Shown here piece after piece: positions 40,526 to 51,416 of a stretch of DNA of 64,000 nucleotides. The stretch lies in assembly GCF_022832975.1 (NCBI RefSeq), contig NZ_CP094846.1:1811501-1875500 (forward strand). Reading direction: 5' to 3'. This DNA is from Ornithobacterium rhinotracheale. GTDB lineage: Bacteria > Bacteroidota > Bacteroidia > Flavobacteriales > Weeksellaceae. The notes below the pieces were generated by a model that saw only the letters and a program-made list of their open reading frames with translations, searched no databases and was not told the origin of the DNA. The position numbers and the translations under genes are program-made. Every line of letters starts with the position of its first letter. The first letter of the stretch is position 1.

Positions 40526-40556
40526 TTGGGCTAAATCCTCAAAATCGTTATCTTGC
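40526..40556 (+). promoter_or_regulatory. Promoter of the photolyase gene
   Basis: TTG (40526-40528), 20-base spacer, TATCTTGC (40549-40556). The ATG at 40561 is 5 bases further, so the mRNA would be nearly leaderless if the box is used. Confidence 0.45.
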
Positions 40557-40560
40557 TCAC

Positions 40561-41868
40561 ATGAAGGATTATGTAATTCATTGGTTTCGTAGAGATTTAA
40601 GACTAAAGGACAATACCGCACTACACCACGCCATTCAGCACAAAATACCCGTGAAATGCATTTTTATTTTTGATGCCGAAATTCTAAAACATTTGCCCAA
40701 ACAAGACAAGCGTGTCGCCTTTATCTTGCAGCAACTTTTAGCCTTAAAAAAATCCTTGCGAAAGCTTGATTCAGACTTGTTAATACTAAAGGGCTATCCC
40801 ACCGAAATTTGGAAAGATTTAGCCCAAGACTCACATCTTAAAGCTGTTTTTACCAATCGTGATTATGAGCCCTACGCGCTCCAGCGAGATGAAAAAGTGC
40901 AGCGACTTTTAGCCCAAAAAAATATCGAATTTCATACTTTTAAAGACCAAATTGTTTTTGAAAAAAACGAAGTGCTTACGCAAGCGGGAAAGCCTTATAA
41001 AGTGTATACGCCCTACAAAAATCAATGGAAAAAGATTTTGGAACCCGATCGGGATTTAAAGGCCCTTCCCGTAGCTCTTGAAAAATTCCATTTTTATAGC
41101 TTTTTTAATGATGATTTCGAAACTCTGGAGAGCATAGGGTTTGAAAATGTGGAAATTCCTAATTTGCCCACCGATTTGCAAAACATCAATATCAATCATT
41201 ACGAAAAAGAGCGAGATTTACCTTATTTAGACGACGGCACTTCCAAGCTCGGCACGGCTTTGCGTTTTGGGACTTTGAGCATACGAGAAGCCATGCGCTA
41301 TGCCATGTAGCACAACGAAACTTTCTGGAACGAATTGATTTGGCGCGAGTTTTTCAGTCAAGTTTTGGGGCATTATCCCGAAGTAGTTTCGAAGGCTTTT
41401 AAACCTAAATATGATTTTATTGCTTGGCGAAACAACGAGCAGGAATTTGAACGCTGGTGCCAAGGAAAAACAGGCGTTCCCATTGTGGATGCTGGCATGC
41501 GAGAACTGAACGCAACGGGCTTTATGCACAATCGTGTACGCATGATTGTGGGGAGTTTTTTGGTTAAAAATCTTTTGATTGATTGGCGATGGGGTGAAGC
41601 GTATTTTGCCGAGAAATTAATGGATTTTGATTTGGCGTCCAACAACGGTAATTGGCAATGGGTAGCTGGTTGTGGCACCGATGCTGCCCCATATTTTAGA
41701 GTCTTTAATCCCATTACGCAGGCAGAAAAGTTTGACCCGAATCAAAAATATATCAAAAAATGGATTCCTGAATTGGGCACGGCTAAATACCCCGAGCCTA
41801 TGGTGGATCTAAAATCTAGCCGACTGCGTTGTTTGGAAGTCTATAAAAAAGCGGTGAAAGAAATTTAA
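40561..41868 (+). pseudogene. phr: Class I photolyase interrupted by an amber codon
   Basis: Repairs UV-made pyrimidine dimers using light and FAD. The start is MKDYVIHWFRRDLRLKDN at 40561; the longer frame from 40495 lacks homology. N-terminal domain has NRDYEPYALQRDEKV. The frame meets TAG at 41308-41310 (…RYAM stop HNETF…) and continues in the same frame with the FAD-binding half: WREFF, MHNRVRMIV, WQWVAGCGTDAAP. Only one base is wrong; CAG to TAG would do it. The protein would be complete (about 435 residues) if read through. Either a recent nonsense mutation, a sequencing error or suppression. Confidence 0.8.
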
Positions 41869-41936
41869 TTTTTAATTTTTTTTAGCTAACTTGCATAAGA
41901 TTTAATTCTAACACAAAAAACAATAATTATTTAGCA

Positions 41937-43079
41937 ATGAAAGTATATTTTGACAGCGCAGCCACTACGCAACTACGAGATGAAGTGATTGATTATATGT
42001 TGACTCATATGCGTAGCCATTTTGGGAATCCATCTTCTACGCATTTTTTCGGTAGAGATGCAAAAGCTTTGATTGAAAACACCCGAAAAAGCATTGCCAA
42101 ATATACTAATACCACGGGCGCAGAAATTATTTTTACATCTTGTGGTACCGAAGCTAATAATTTAATCATTCGTTCGTGCGTAGACTATCTCGGGGTAGAG
42201 CGCATCATCACTTCGCCACTCGAGCATAAATGCGTGGCAGAAACGGTAAAAACGGTAGAACAAAACCGAAAAGCAGAAATTCAAAAATTGCGTGTTTTGC
42301 CCAATGGAGATTTAGACCTAGAGCAGCTTGAAGAATTACTGAAAGATGAAAGCAAAAAAACACTCGTGAGCTTGATGCACGCCAATAACGAAATTGGGAA
42401 TATCTATGATATAGAAAAAATTGGGAACTTGGCGCACAAGTACAACGCGCTTTACCATACCGACATGGTGCAAACTTTGGGACACTACCCTATTTCGTTG
42501 GGTGATTTGCCCGTAGATTTTGCGAGTAGTAGCGCGCATAAATATCATGGACCAAAAGGTGTAGGCTTTGCTTTTATAAGAAAAGGCACAGGGCTAAAAG
42601 CGCAAATCACAGGGGGCGGACAAGAGCGAAACATGCGCTCGGGCACCGAAAACCTCATCGGCATCATCGGTATGGGCAAAGCCTTTGAATTGGCCAATGA
42701 AGAATTTGAAAAAGACCAAAAATATATTTTAGAACTTAAAGAATATATGATTGCTCAACTCAAAGAAGCGTTCCCCGGTATTGTTTTTAACGGGAGAAGC
42801 GAAGATTCATCAAAAAGCCTTTACGCTATTTTGAGCGTCCTTTTGCCGTTTAAAGACAGCCTCATTGGCTTTGAATTGGATTTAAAGGGAATTGCCGTTT
42901 CGCAAGGAAGTGCTTGTAGCTCAGGTGCAGCCAAAGTATCTGATGTGATTGATAGCATTGTGCCAGCCGAAGTGATTGAAAAAACCACCCCTTTGCGCAT
43001 TTCGTTTAGCCACTTCAACACTAAGGAAGAAGTAGACTATTTTGTAGAAGTATTGAAGGAAATTGGTGAGAAATTTTAA
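41937..43079 (+). CDS. Cysteine desulfurase-like aminotransferase
   Basis: 380 residues, class V PLP enzyme. ATTQLRDEVIDYM and GNPSSTHFFGRDAK at the start, CGTEANNLII (about 65-74). SSAHKYHGPKGVGF (about 199-212) holds the PLP Lys. SQGSACSSGAAKVS (about 321-334) has the catalytic Cys on a flexible loop. It mobilises sulfur from cysteine for Fe-S or tRNA thiolation; whether it is IscS or a paralogue is not clear as no scaffold gene is near. It converges with the methylase gene, overlapping by 4 bases. Confidence 0.88.
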   Translation: MKVYFDSAATTQLRDEVIDYMLTHMRSHFGNPSSTHFFGRDAKALIENTRKSIAKYTNTTGAEIIFTSCGTEANNLIIRSCVDYLGVERIITSPLEHKCVAETVKTVEQNRKAEIQKLRVLPNGDLDLEQLEELLKDESKKTLVSLMHANNEIGNIYDIEKIGNLAHKYNALYHTDMVQTLGHYPISLGDLPVDFASSSAHKYHGPKGVGFAFIRKGTGLKAQITGGGQERNMRSGTENLIGIIGMGKAFELANEEFEKDQKYILELKEYMIAQLKEAFPGIVFNGRSEDSSKSLYAILSVLLPFKDSLIGFELDLKGIAVSQGSACSSGAAKVSDVIDSIVPAEVIEKTTPLRISFSHFNTKEEVDYFVEVLKEIGEKF

Positions 43080-44287
43080 TCTTTTCTCACCAATTTAGCC
43101 ATATAAAACCCATCAAATCCTGATTGGCTTGGCAAGATTTTCTTTTCTTCAATTAATTCAAAATTAGGATTTTCAACTAAAAATCGCTGAATTTGTTTTT
43201 CGTTTTCTGCGGGGAAGATAGAGCAGGTTGCATACACCATCAAACCGCCTTTTTTAAGCATTTTTGGGTAAGAAGCTAAAATTTTCGTTTGTTCGCTCGT
43301 TACGCGTTGCAAAAAATCTTGATTAATTTTCCATTTAGCATCGGGATTTCTTTTCAAAACGCCCACGCCCGTACATGGCGCATCGATCAACACCCGGTCA
43401 AACGAATTGTGCAATCTTTTAATTGTTTTAGAAGATTCAATTATTTTAGTCTGAATATTAAAAGCAGCATTTCTTTTGGCTCTTTTCTTTACTTCTTTCA
43501 ATTTCCACGGCACAATATCCATTGCCAAAACGCTTCCTTTATTTTGCAACAACGCCGCCATGTGTAGCGATTTTCCGCCACCGCCAGCACAGGTGTCTAC
43601 CACTCGCATTCCAGGTGAGAGCTCCAAGAATGGAGCCACCAATTGCGAAGACGCATCTTGCATTTCAAACCAACCATTTTTAAAAGCCTCTGTCTGGAAC
43701 AAATTTTTCTGATTCACCAATAAATATGCGTCTGGATAATCAGGGATTGCCTCGATTTCCACTTCCGCTTCTGCCAAAGATTTTCTCAGCATTTTTTCAT
43801 TAGCCTTTAAAGTATTTAGCCTTAAAATAGGGGGTGCAGGCTGGTTCATCGCATCGAGCTCTTGGTTCCAAGATTCCTCGCCCAATTGTTCCACACCCAA
43901 CTTGTATAAATTCGGAGAAACAGAATACCAAACATTCGGTATTTTTTTAGCTTTGAGATAATTAGATTTAATTTTATCGATATTATATCTTCCAAATTCC
44001 TCCAATTGTGGAATTTCTACATTATTTATAATAAAGTAAGTCGCGATTAAAGACCAATAATCTTTTCTCTTCAACGCAGCATTTGATGCATAATCTATGA
44101 GCGATTTCCAGCGCACAATGTCGTACACGGTTTCGGCAACAAAGGCACGATCACGACTCCCCCATTGTTTGTTTTGTTTAAAAGTGCGTTCAATTTCCTT
44201 ATCGGTATAGCGATTTTGCTCAAAAACGGATTGAAGAATTTGCGTAATCCCTATGTATAAATTTCTAAAAGGCAATGCTTGTTTCAT
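43076..44287 (-). CDS. RsmB-type 16S rRNA m5C methyltransferase
   Basis: 403 residues. N-terminal NusB-like part (about 1-150) then a SAM domain: VVDTCAGGGGKSLHMAALL (about 230-248), DAPCTGVGVLKRNPDAKW with one catalytic Cys, and YATCSIFPAENE with the other Cys. Acts on 5-methylcytosine in rRNA. Exact target not certain. Convergent with the desulfurase-like gene. Confidence 0.88.
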   Translation of the reverse strand: MKQALPFRNLYIGITQILQSVFEQNRYTDKEIERTFKQNKQWGSRDRAFVAETVYDIVRWKSLIDYASNAALKRKDYWSLIATYFIINNVEIPQLEEFGRYNIDKIKSNYLKAKKIPNVWYSVSPNLYKLGVEQLGEESWNQELDAMNQPAPPILRLNTLKANEKMLRKSLAEAEVEIEAIPDYPDAYLLVNQKNLFQTEAFKNGWFEMQDASSQLVAPFLELSPGMRVVDTCAGGGGKSLHMAALLQNKGSVLAMDIVPWKLKEVKKRAKRNAAFNIQTKIIESSKTIKRLHNSFDRVLIDAPCTGVGVLKRNPDAKWKINQDFLQRVTSEQTKILASYPKMLKKGGLMVYATCSIFPAENEKQIQRFLVENPNFELIEEKKILPSQSGFDGFYMAKLVRKD

Positions 44288-44429
44288 GTAAATAATGCTG
44301 AATGAACGGCAAAGTTAGTCATAAAATCTTAGTTTAAGCTTGATTTGTTATGCTTTTAATCAAAAAAGATATTTTGGCTAAATTATGAGATTTGACATAA
44401 AATCGCTTTTAAACTTCATTTAAAAATCG

Positions 44430-44437
44430 TATTTTTG
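44430..44437 (+). promoter_or_regulatory. Candidate -7 box for pruA
   Basis: TATTTTTG, a perfect TAnnTTTG, 34 bases before the pruA ATG. No clear -33 TTG. The 184-base spacer 44288-44471 holds no gene. Confidence 0.4.
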
Positions 44438-44471
44438 GAGAAATTCAATCATTAAAAAATACTTTAAAATT

Positions 44472-46100
44472 ATGCCAAAAGGAAATTTTTATGTACCAGA
44501 AGCCTATAACGAGCCAGTAAAATCTTACGCTCCAGGCTCTCCTGAACGCGAATCTCTTCAAAAAAAATATGACGAATTATGGAACACCGTAACGCCTGTG
44601 CACCAAGTAATTGCAGGTGAGCGTATAGAAGGGACTAAAAAAGAACTTTTCTCTCCGCACGACCACAAACACTGTGTAGCTCATTACTACGAAGGCACGG
44701 GAGATGATGTAAAAAAAGCCATAGATAGTGCGCTCGCAGCAAAAGCTGAATGGGCAGCATTGCCATGGGAAGAGCGTGCAGCTATTTTCTTAAAAGCGGC
44801 TGAGTTAGTAGCAACCAAATACCGCGACACGCTGAATGCGGCAACCATGATTGGACAAAGTAAAACGGCTTTTCAAGCAGAAATCGATTCAGCTTGTGAA
44901 TTGACCGACTTTTTAAGATTCAATGTTCAATACATGACAGATATTTATGCTGAGCAACCTAGCTCTTCTGAGGGGATTTGGAACCGAGTAGAATACCGCC
45001 CAGTGGAGGGATTTTTATATGCAGTAACTCCGTTTAATTTTACAGCCATTGCAGGGAATTTACCTTCTTGCATGGCATTGATGGGAAATGTAGTGGTATG
45101 GAAACCTGCTCATACACAATTGCTTGCAGCTAAATTCTTGATGGATGTATTTGAAGAAGCTGGCTTGCCAAAAGGCGTTATCAATTTAGTAATTACAGAC
45201 GCCAAGGAAACCACCAAAATCTGTTTTGAACATCCAGATTTTGCGGGCGTTCACTTTACGGGCTCTACGGCAGTATTCCAAAGTTTCTGGACAGCCATTG
45301 GAAACAACATTCAGAAATATAAAACTTATCCAAGAATTGTAGGAGAAACTGGTGGAAAAGATTTTGTTCTAGCTCACCCTTCAGCAGACAAAAAGGCTTT
45401 AATCACAGCCTTGAGCCGTGGTGCTTTTGAATTCCAAGGGCAAAAATGTTCGGCAGCTTCTCGTGCTTATTTACCAGCTAGTATTTACGAAGAAGTAATC
45501 AACGGTGTAAAAGCAGACTTAGCAAGTTTCAAAATGGGAACACCAAGAGATTTCTCAAACTTTATCACCTCAGTGATTGACAGAAAAGCTTTTGATAGAA
45601 TTACTAAATATATCGAACAAGCTAAATCTGATGCCGATGCAGAAATCGTGGCAGGAGGAAACTACGACGATAGCAAAGGTTATTTCATTGAACCAACCAT
45701 CATCAAAACCACCAATCCACATTATGTGAGCATGGAAGAAGAAATCTTCGGACCAGTGCTTACTATCTATGTGTACGAGGATAAAGATTGGGCAGAAACT
45801 TTGAAATTGGTAGACGGCACTTCGGGCTATGCACTCACGGGAGCAATTTTTGCCCAAGACCGATACGCTATCACAGAAGCCACCAAAGCACTTGAAAATG
45901 CGGCAGGAAACTTCTATGTAAACGACAAGCCAACAGGAGCCGTAGTGGGACAACAGCCATTTGGTGGCGCAAGACTTTCTGGAACCAATGACAAAGCAGG
46001 TTCTGCTCAGAACTTGTTGCGTTGGGTTTCTCCAAGATTGATTAAAGAAACCTTTGTTCCGCCTACGGATTACAGATACCCATTCTTGGCAGAAGATTAA
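44472..46100 (+). CDS. pruA: L-glutamate gamma-semialdehyde dehydrogenase
   Basis: 542 residues, normal length for the family. Oxidises glutamate semialdehyde to glutamate, the second step of proline catabolism, with NAD+. Motifs: WKPAHTQLLAAKFLM (cofactor region), RIVGETGGKDFVLAHPSA (general base Glu about 294), and EFQGQKCSAASRAY (catalytic Cys about 328). Preceded by a promoter-like box; ended by the terminator at 46134. putA is not in this window. Confidence 0.95.
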   Translation: MPKGNFYVPEAYNEPVKSYAPGSPERESLQKKYDELWNTVTPVHQVIAGERIEGTKKELFSPHDHKHCVAHYYEGTGDDVKKAIDSALAAKAEWAALPWEERAAIFLKAAELVATKYRDTLNAATMIGQSKTAFQAEIDSACELTDFLRFNVQYMTDIYAEQPSSSEGIWNRVEYRPVEGFLYAVTPFNFTAIAGNLPSCMALMGNVVVWKPAHTQLLAAKFLMDVFEEAGLPKGVINLVITDAKETTKICFEHPDFAGVHFTGSTAVFQSFWTAIGNNIQKYKTYPRIVGETGGKDFVLAHPSADKKALITALSRGAFEFQGQKCSAASRAYLPASIYEEVINGVKADLASFKMGTPRDFSNFITSVIDRKAFDRITKYIEQAKSDADAEIVAGGNYDDSKGYFIEPTIIKTTNPHYVSMEEEIFGPVLTIYVYEDKDWAETLKLVDGTSGYALTGAIFAQDRYAITEATKALENAAGNFYVNDKPTGAVVGQQPFGGARLSGTNDKAGSAQNLLRWVSPRLIKETFVPPTDYRYPFLAED

Positions 46101-46133
46101 AAAATCAGTTTTAAATCATTTTTTGATAATAGA

Positions 46134-46157
46134 AAAGGCGCTCATTTGAGCGCCTTT
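46134..46157. terminator. Bidirectional terminator between pruA and susD
   Basis: AAAGGCGCTC (46134-46143) pairs with GAGCGCCTTT (46148-46157), ten pairs with a four-base loop. T-run and A-run on either side suit both convergent genes. Confidence 0.8.
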
Positions 46158-46179
46158 CTTAGTTTAAAACTTTATAAGA

Positions 46180-47931
46180 TTAATATCCAAAGTTTTGATC
46201 TGCTTGTGTGATTTTGCTGTTGTAGTTGATTTCTTTAGAAGGAATTGGCAATAACAAGTTTTTCTTTAAAAAATCATTTGTCACACTTCCTCCATTGATA
46301 AGGTACTCAACCCAAGGATTACCTCCTTGAACACTAATAATATATTTCACAAAGTAATTGTTATTATGTATATCAATAACTTTTTCTAAATATTCTGTAC
46401 CTCTTCTTCTAACATCTTCAAATAAATCAGGTTCGCCAGCCATTTCAAACATTCTTTCAAAGAATATTTTTTCTCTCAAAGCGTCTTGAGCTATTTTATT
46501 ATCAACATTTTCTGGATACACAGCCTTAGCCCCTCCGGAAGTTCTAGCTCTTGACAATACCCTATTGAGATATTCTACAGCAACACCTTTATTTCCGAGT
46601 TCATTCTCAACATCAGCCATCAATAGCAATATATCTGCATATCTCAAAATTATCATATTTTTGGTATCATATCCAGTTGCACTTGTATTAGCATCAGCCA
46701 TTTTAGCATTATATGGCCAGAACCAATCTTTATTAGGATTCCATCGGCCTGCTTTTTTCAAAACATCTAATAACTGAGTTGGAAACTGTGTTAAATCGTA
46801 TTTTGGGTTTTTTCTATCTCCATTTAAGATAGGCGCATTATTCAAATCAAATTCTTTTTTTTCATTTTTCCCATCAACATTTTCACGATAAGAGAAATAA
46901 GGATATACCATTTTCTCATTGCCATTTGCTAAAGCCACTTTGGACATATAAATGCTTTTAATACGAGGGTCATCACTGTAAGTACCTTTATGAAAATCAT
47001 AAAAAGCTCTATCCATACAAATATTACCCCATGATTTTGCACCTGAAATTGCAAAATTAGCTTGTGGCCCATAATAGAAATTAGATCTATTTTGAGGTCC
47101 ATTAGCATTAGAAAAATTCAATTGAAATACTGATTCTGATGATTTCCCTACATGAGATTTAAAAAGATTCGCATAATTATTATCTAGTGAATATTTCCCG
47201 CTATTAATTACTAAATCTCCATATTTTTTGGATTTGTTCAAATATTCAGAGGCATCTTGACCGTCACTTTGTGCATGACATGCCATAAGCCAATATGTTT
47301 TTGCTAAAAAGCCTTGAGCTGAGTGTTTTGTTGCTCTTCCCACAACTTCACCACCTTCGGTTTTACCTAGGTGCTCTTCTGCATAACTTAAATCTTTAAT
47401 AGCCTCCTCATACACATCTAAACGATTGCTTAAAGGTAATTCCAAATTTTCTGTAGTGATAGGCTCTGTATGAATAATTGCTTTCCCAAAAAGGTTTGCC
47501 AGCTTATAATATGCTACTCCTCTTAAAAAATGAGCATGCGCCAAAACATATTCTTTATAATCATCTTTTAATGATGATTGATCAATACCTCTAATCAAAT
47601 AGTTACTTTCAGCAATTACCTTGTATAAACCTTTCCAAGTAGGAGCCAAAAAGTTGCTTTCTTCAGCAAATGAATTAAAGCTAGCACTTGATATATAAGC
47701 TGCACTTAATCTCTGATTAATACCCCAAGATGTTCCATTTCCAGCAGTAGCTACAGGCAAATAAAAACCATACACGCTAGATAAATGCCCATAATTGTTA
47801 TTTAGAACCGTTTCTACACCATCCTTAGCACTAAAAATAGTTTTAGAATTGGCAGTATACTTTGGATCCTCATCCAGCAAACTTTCACAGGATGTTATAA
47901 GTAAAGATGCCGAAAAGGCTACATATAACAA
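46180..47931 (-). CDS. SusD/RagB outer-membrane lipoprotein, start frameshifted
   Basis: 583 residues; binds nutrients at the cell surface and works with the SusC partner. Features: lipobox ASLLITSC at the N-terminus, HAHFLRGVAYYKLANLFG (about 130-147) as the TPR region, and RYADILLLMADVENELGN (about 430). As it stands the only in-frame start is TTG at 47931, giving a signal peptide with no basic residues. An ATG at 47951 begins MKRIKIN but is out of frame by one base with the rest; a missing base in the A-rich stretch would join them. The gene may be inactive or phase-variable. Follows susC by 17 bases after that ATG. Confidence 0.8.
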   Translation of the reverse strand: MLYVAFSASLLITSCESLLDEDPKYTANSKTIFSAKDGVETVLNNNYGHLSSVYGFYLPVATAGNGTSWGINQRLSAAYISSASFNSFAEESNFLAPTWKGLYKVIAESNYLIRGIDQSSLKDDYKEYVLAHAHFLRGVAYYKLANLFGKAIIHTEPITTENLELPLSNRLDVYEEAIKDLSYAEEHLGKTEGGEVVGRATKHSAQGFLAKTYWLMACHAQSDGQDASEYLNKSKKYGDLVINSGKYSLDNNYANLFKSHVGKSSESVFQLNFSNANGPQNRSNFYYGPQANFAISGAKSWGNICMDRAFYDFHKGTYSDDPRIKSIYMSKVALANGNEKMVYPYFSYRENVDGKNEKKEFDLNNAPILNGDRKNPKYDLTQFPTQLLDVLKKAGRWNPNKDWFWPYNAKMADANTSATGYDTKNMIILRYADILLLMADVENELGNKGVAVEYLNRVLSRARTSGGAKAVYPENVDNKIAQDALREKIFFERMFEMAGEPDLFEDVRRRGTEYLEKVIDIHNNNYFVKYIISVQGGNPWVEYLINGGSVTNDFLKKNLLLPIPSKEINYNSKITQADQNFGY

Positions 47932-47968
47932 TTTATTTTTATTCTTTTCATTCTATTCAATTTATTTA

Positions 47969-50900
47969 TTAAAACATTATATTTACTCCAACTATATACG
48001 CTCTTTGCATTGGGAATGACCATAAATCAACTCCTCTAATTAAAGGATTGAAAGCAAAAGATCTACTAGTTGGATCATATCCACTATAATTGGTAATGGT
48101 GAAAGCATTTTTTACCGACATGAAGAAATCTAGATTATTGATTCCTATTTGTTCGGAAATTTTGGAAGGAAAAGTATACCCTAAAGTAATATCAGAACAT
48201 GTAAGGTAACTACCATCTTCTAAATATCTATCATAGATATATCCTGTTACTACTTGACTATTAATTTTAGGTTGCAAAGTTTGTGTATTGTTTGGTCTCC
48301 AAGCTGAACTTGCGGCTCCAGAAACTAAATTTCCATTTCCATTATTAAAGAATGGCATTTCTCTATAACGTACTTGTGAATTCATTACATCTCCCCCCTG
48401 AACTCCATTAAATGCCATTTTAAATCTTACTTGTTTATACTTAACATTTGTTTGGAATCCATAAGTGAAATCAGGATTTGGATCACCTATGATTGTACGG
48501 TCTTGCAGATTAACTACACCATCACCATTTACATCAACCACCTTGAGGTTTCCAGGACTAGTTTCTCCCTTACCAAATGGCGCTGCAGCTTTATAATCAT
48601 CTCCCTCTTGAATGATTCCGTCTGTTTTAAACCCAAAGAATAAACCTGGAGCCTCTCCTTCCAAGAATATATTTGCCGCACCAAAGTGATCATTGACAGG
48701 ACTACCTAAGAAGTAAGATACATTTTCTAAAGCACCAACATTACCCTTCGCCATTCCTATATTTAGAATTTTAGAATTGTTTTTGGCGATATTTCCACCG
48801 ATTGACCAAGACAAGTCTTTAGCTTTTAAAATTTGAGAATTCAAGGCTAACTCTATACCCGAATTTTCTAATTCTCCTTTGTTAATTGGTAAAACATTAA
48901 ACGATGTAGAACCTGGCAAAGTAATATTTAACAATAAATCTTTAGTTCTTTTTTTGTAAATATCTAAACTTGCATTTAATCTACCATTAAAAATATCAAA
49001 ATCTAAACCTCCATTGACTGAAGAAGTGGTTTCCCATTTAAGATTTGGGTTGTTCACATCTTGAATATAAAACCCTTTTAGAGAGGAGCCATCTGTTGTA
49101 GCATATCCTATTCCGGCTGAATATATAAAAATGCTTGAATATGGATCTATGTTTTGACTACCTGTTTCACCATAACCAAATCTAAATTTCAATTGATCTA
49201 GCCAATCACTTTCTTTCAAGAAATTTTCTTGCTTAACATTCCATGCTGCAGCAAATGAAGGAAAATACCCCCATCTATTGTCTTTACTAAATTTACTAGT
49301 TCCATCTGCTCGAATAGTACCAGTCAATACATATTTACCTTTTAAGAATGACAAGTTTAAACGTGCTAAATAAGAAAGAAGCTGATAATCTTTTTGAATT
49401 GGGTTTTCAATCACTACTTCAGCCGCTGTATGAAGCCCATTAATCTTCAAAGCACTCATAGGAAAATTTTTCGCATACAAACTATTATTTAGAAACTTAT
49501 AAGCATCATAAGTTACACCTGCTGTAGCATCCACCTCAACTGATCCATAATTTTTATGAAAGAACAATAAATTTTCCACATTGTAATTACTTCTCTCTAA
49601 ACGACTCTGGCTATAATAACCATTAGGTGCATTTTCACCTTTATAAAGCTGTGTCCCCCAATAATTCTGTTTTTCCAAATTGTTCATGTTCCCCCCGGTT
49701 CTTAAACTATATCTTATGTTTGGAGTAAAACGATAAGTAAAATCAGCAGAACCTGAAAATCTGTATTCTTTGCTTAAATCTTCATAGTCATTAATCCAGC
49801 TAAAAACGGTTGCTTTATTTTCTGGATCTATTACACTATTATCATCTGGTTTAACAAATGGTGCTGCGTGTAGGGCTGCAGGAATTATAGCTCCTGTCGC
49901 CCTACCTGTAGAGTTTCCACCAGACATCATGTTATTTTTTCTATAAAAACCACTTAAAATTAAATTGAGACTTAATTTATCTGTCAAATCACTAGACAAA
50001 TTTAAACGCATATCTCCGTGTTTTAACCCTGTAGATTTTACAATCCCATTTACATTTTTAAACGAAGATGATAAATTATATCTTAATTTTTCACTTCCCC
50101 CATTGATGTTTAAATTATATTCATTTGAAAGACCAAATCTTAAAGCCTCCTCCTGCCAGTTGTGATTAGTTACAACTGGATCTTTTAGAATCATCTTTCC
50201 TGTTTCCTCATCCTCAACCTCATATAAATATCGGACCTCATCACCATTAATCTTAAAATGTATTACATCCGGATGTTTCTCAAGATCGTAAGCAGCATAT
50301 TCTTTTAAATCCATCATATTAAATAAACGATAGGCTTGTGCCACGGTAAAAGTAGAACCCAATGAAATATTCATTTTACCCATCTTACCACGTTTTGTAG
50401 TAATTAAAATTACCCCGTTTGCTCCACGCGAACCATAGATTGCTGTTGCAGATGCATCTTTCAGAACTTGAATATCTTCTATATCATTTGGGTTAATACC
50501 GGCCAATGGATCTTGAACAGATTGGAAATCTGTACCTCTAGCACCAGACATAGTTTCTCCTGTTGAGTATTGAGGAACATTATCTATCACATACAATGGT
50601 TGACTATCTCCCGTTAAAGAGTTAGCACCCCTAATAGTTACAGAACCTGCAGCTCCTGGATTAGAGCCGCCAGACACAATATTCACCCCTGCAACTTTAC
50701 CTTGCAATAAATCATCAACAGATGTAGCTATTTTCGCATCGTCTTTAGTCGGCTTGAAAGAAACCACCGAACCAGTCAAGTCCTTTCTCTTAGCAGTACC
50801 ATAGCCTATGGCTACTACTTCATCAAGGGCGATAGACCCAAGTTTAAAATCGTTTTTAAGTACGCTTCCTGCTTTGTACTTTAAACTTTTTGTTTGGGTG

Positions 50901-51157
50901 GCTCCGTTGGCTGCTTCTGCCACCAAATTCACCTTCCCTTTTACCACTTGATCGGGCAATACTTTTAATTGGAATTTACCATTCCCGTCCGTAAAAACAC
51001 CTTCTGTACCCTACACTTTCACTATCGCATCAGCCTCTGGGTAGCCTTCTGCAGAGGTTACAGTTCCTTCTATTGTCATTTGAGCATAACCAAATGAAAA
51101 AAGGATTAAAGCAACCCCTGCTAGAATCTTCTTCAAATTAATAACTTCATTTTTCAT
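47969..51157 (-). pseudogene. SusC/RagA TonB-dependent receptor with early amber codon
   Basis: Transports glycans or peptides through the outer membrane. ATG 51157 starts a signal peptide (KKILAGVALILFSFGYAQ) followed by a carboxypeptidase-regulatory-like domain. TAG at 51011-51013 interrupts after AIVKV; the frame then continues GTEGVFTDGNGKFQLKVL and through the plug (DEVVAIGYGTAKRKDLTGSV) and barrel to a Phe-final C-terminus. The uninterrupted length would be about 1060 residues. One base change (CAG or AAG to TAG) is enough. Without read-through no signal peptide is attached to the receptor, so it should not work. Confidence 0.85.
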
Positions 51158-51184
51158 ACATATAATTTGTTAAATTATTTTAGA

Positions 51185-51192
51185 CAAAAATA
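51185..51192 (-). promoter_or_regulatory. Candidate -7 box for susC
   Basis: Minus-strand TATTTTTG, a perfect TAnnTTTG, 28 bases before the susC ATG. The whole spacer 51158-51416 is very AT-rich with no gene and no clear -33 box. Confidence 0.35.
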
Positions 51193-51416
51193 AAGCTATT
51201 TTTAATTTTATAAAGAATATAAGTGCTTATTTTTTAAATGATATTTTTCATGAAAACATCAAAGATTATTCTATTATAAAATATTTTAATTAAAAAATCA
51301 ACAGAAAATTACACTTTATTTAATTTCAATCTAAATTTCCATGCAAATTCTCAGATTTAAAAAAACACCTTTTCTTAGATTAAAACACTTAGTGTGTCAT
51401 TAACATTATTTATCAA

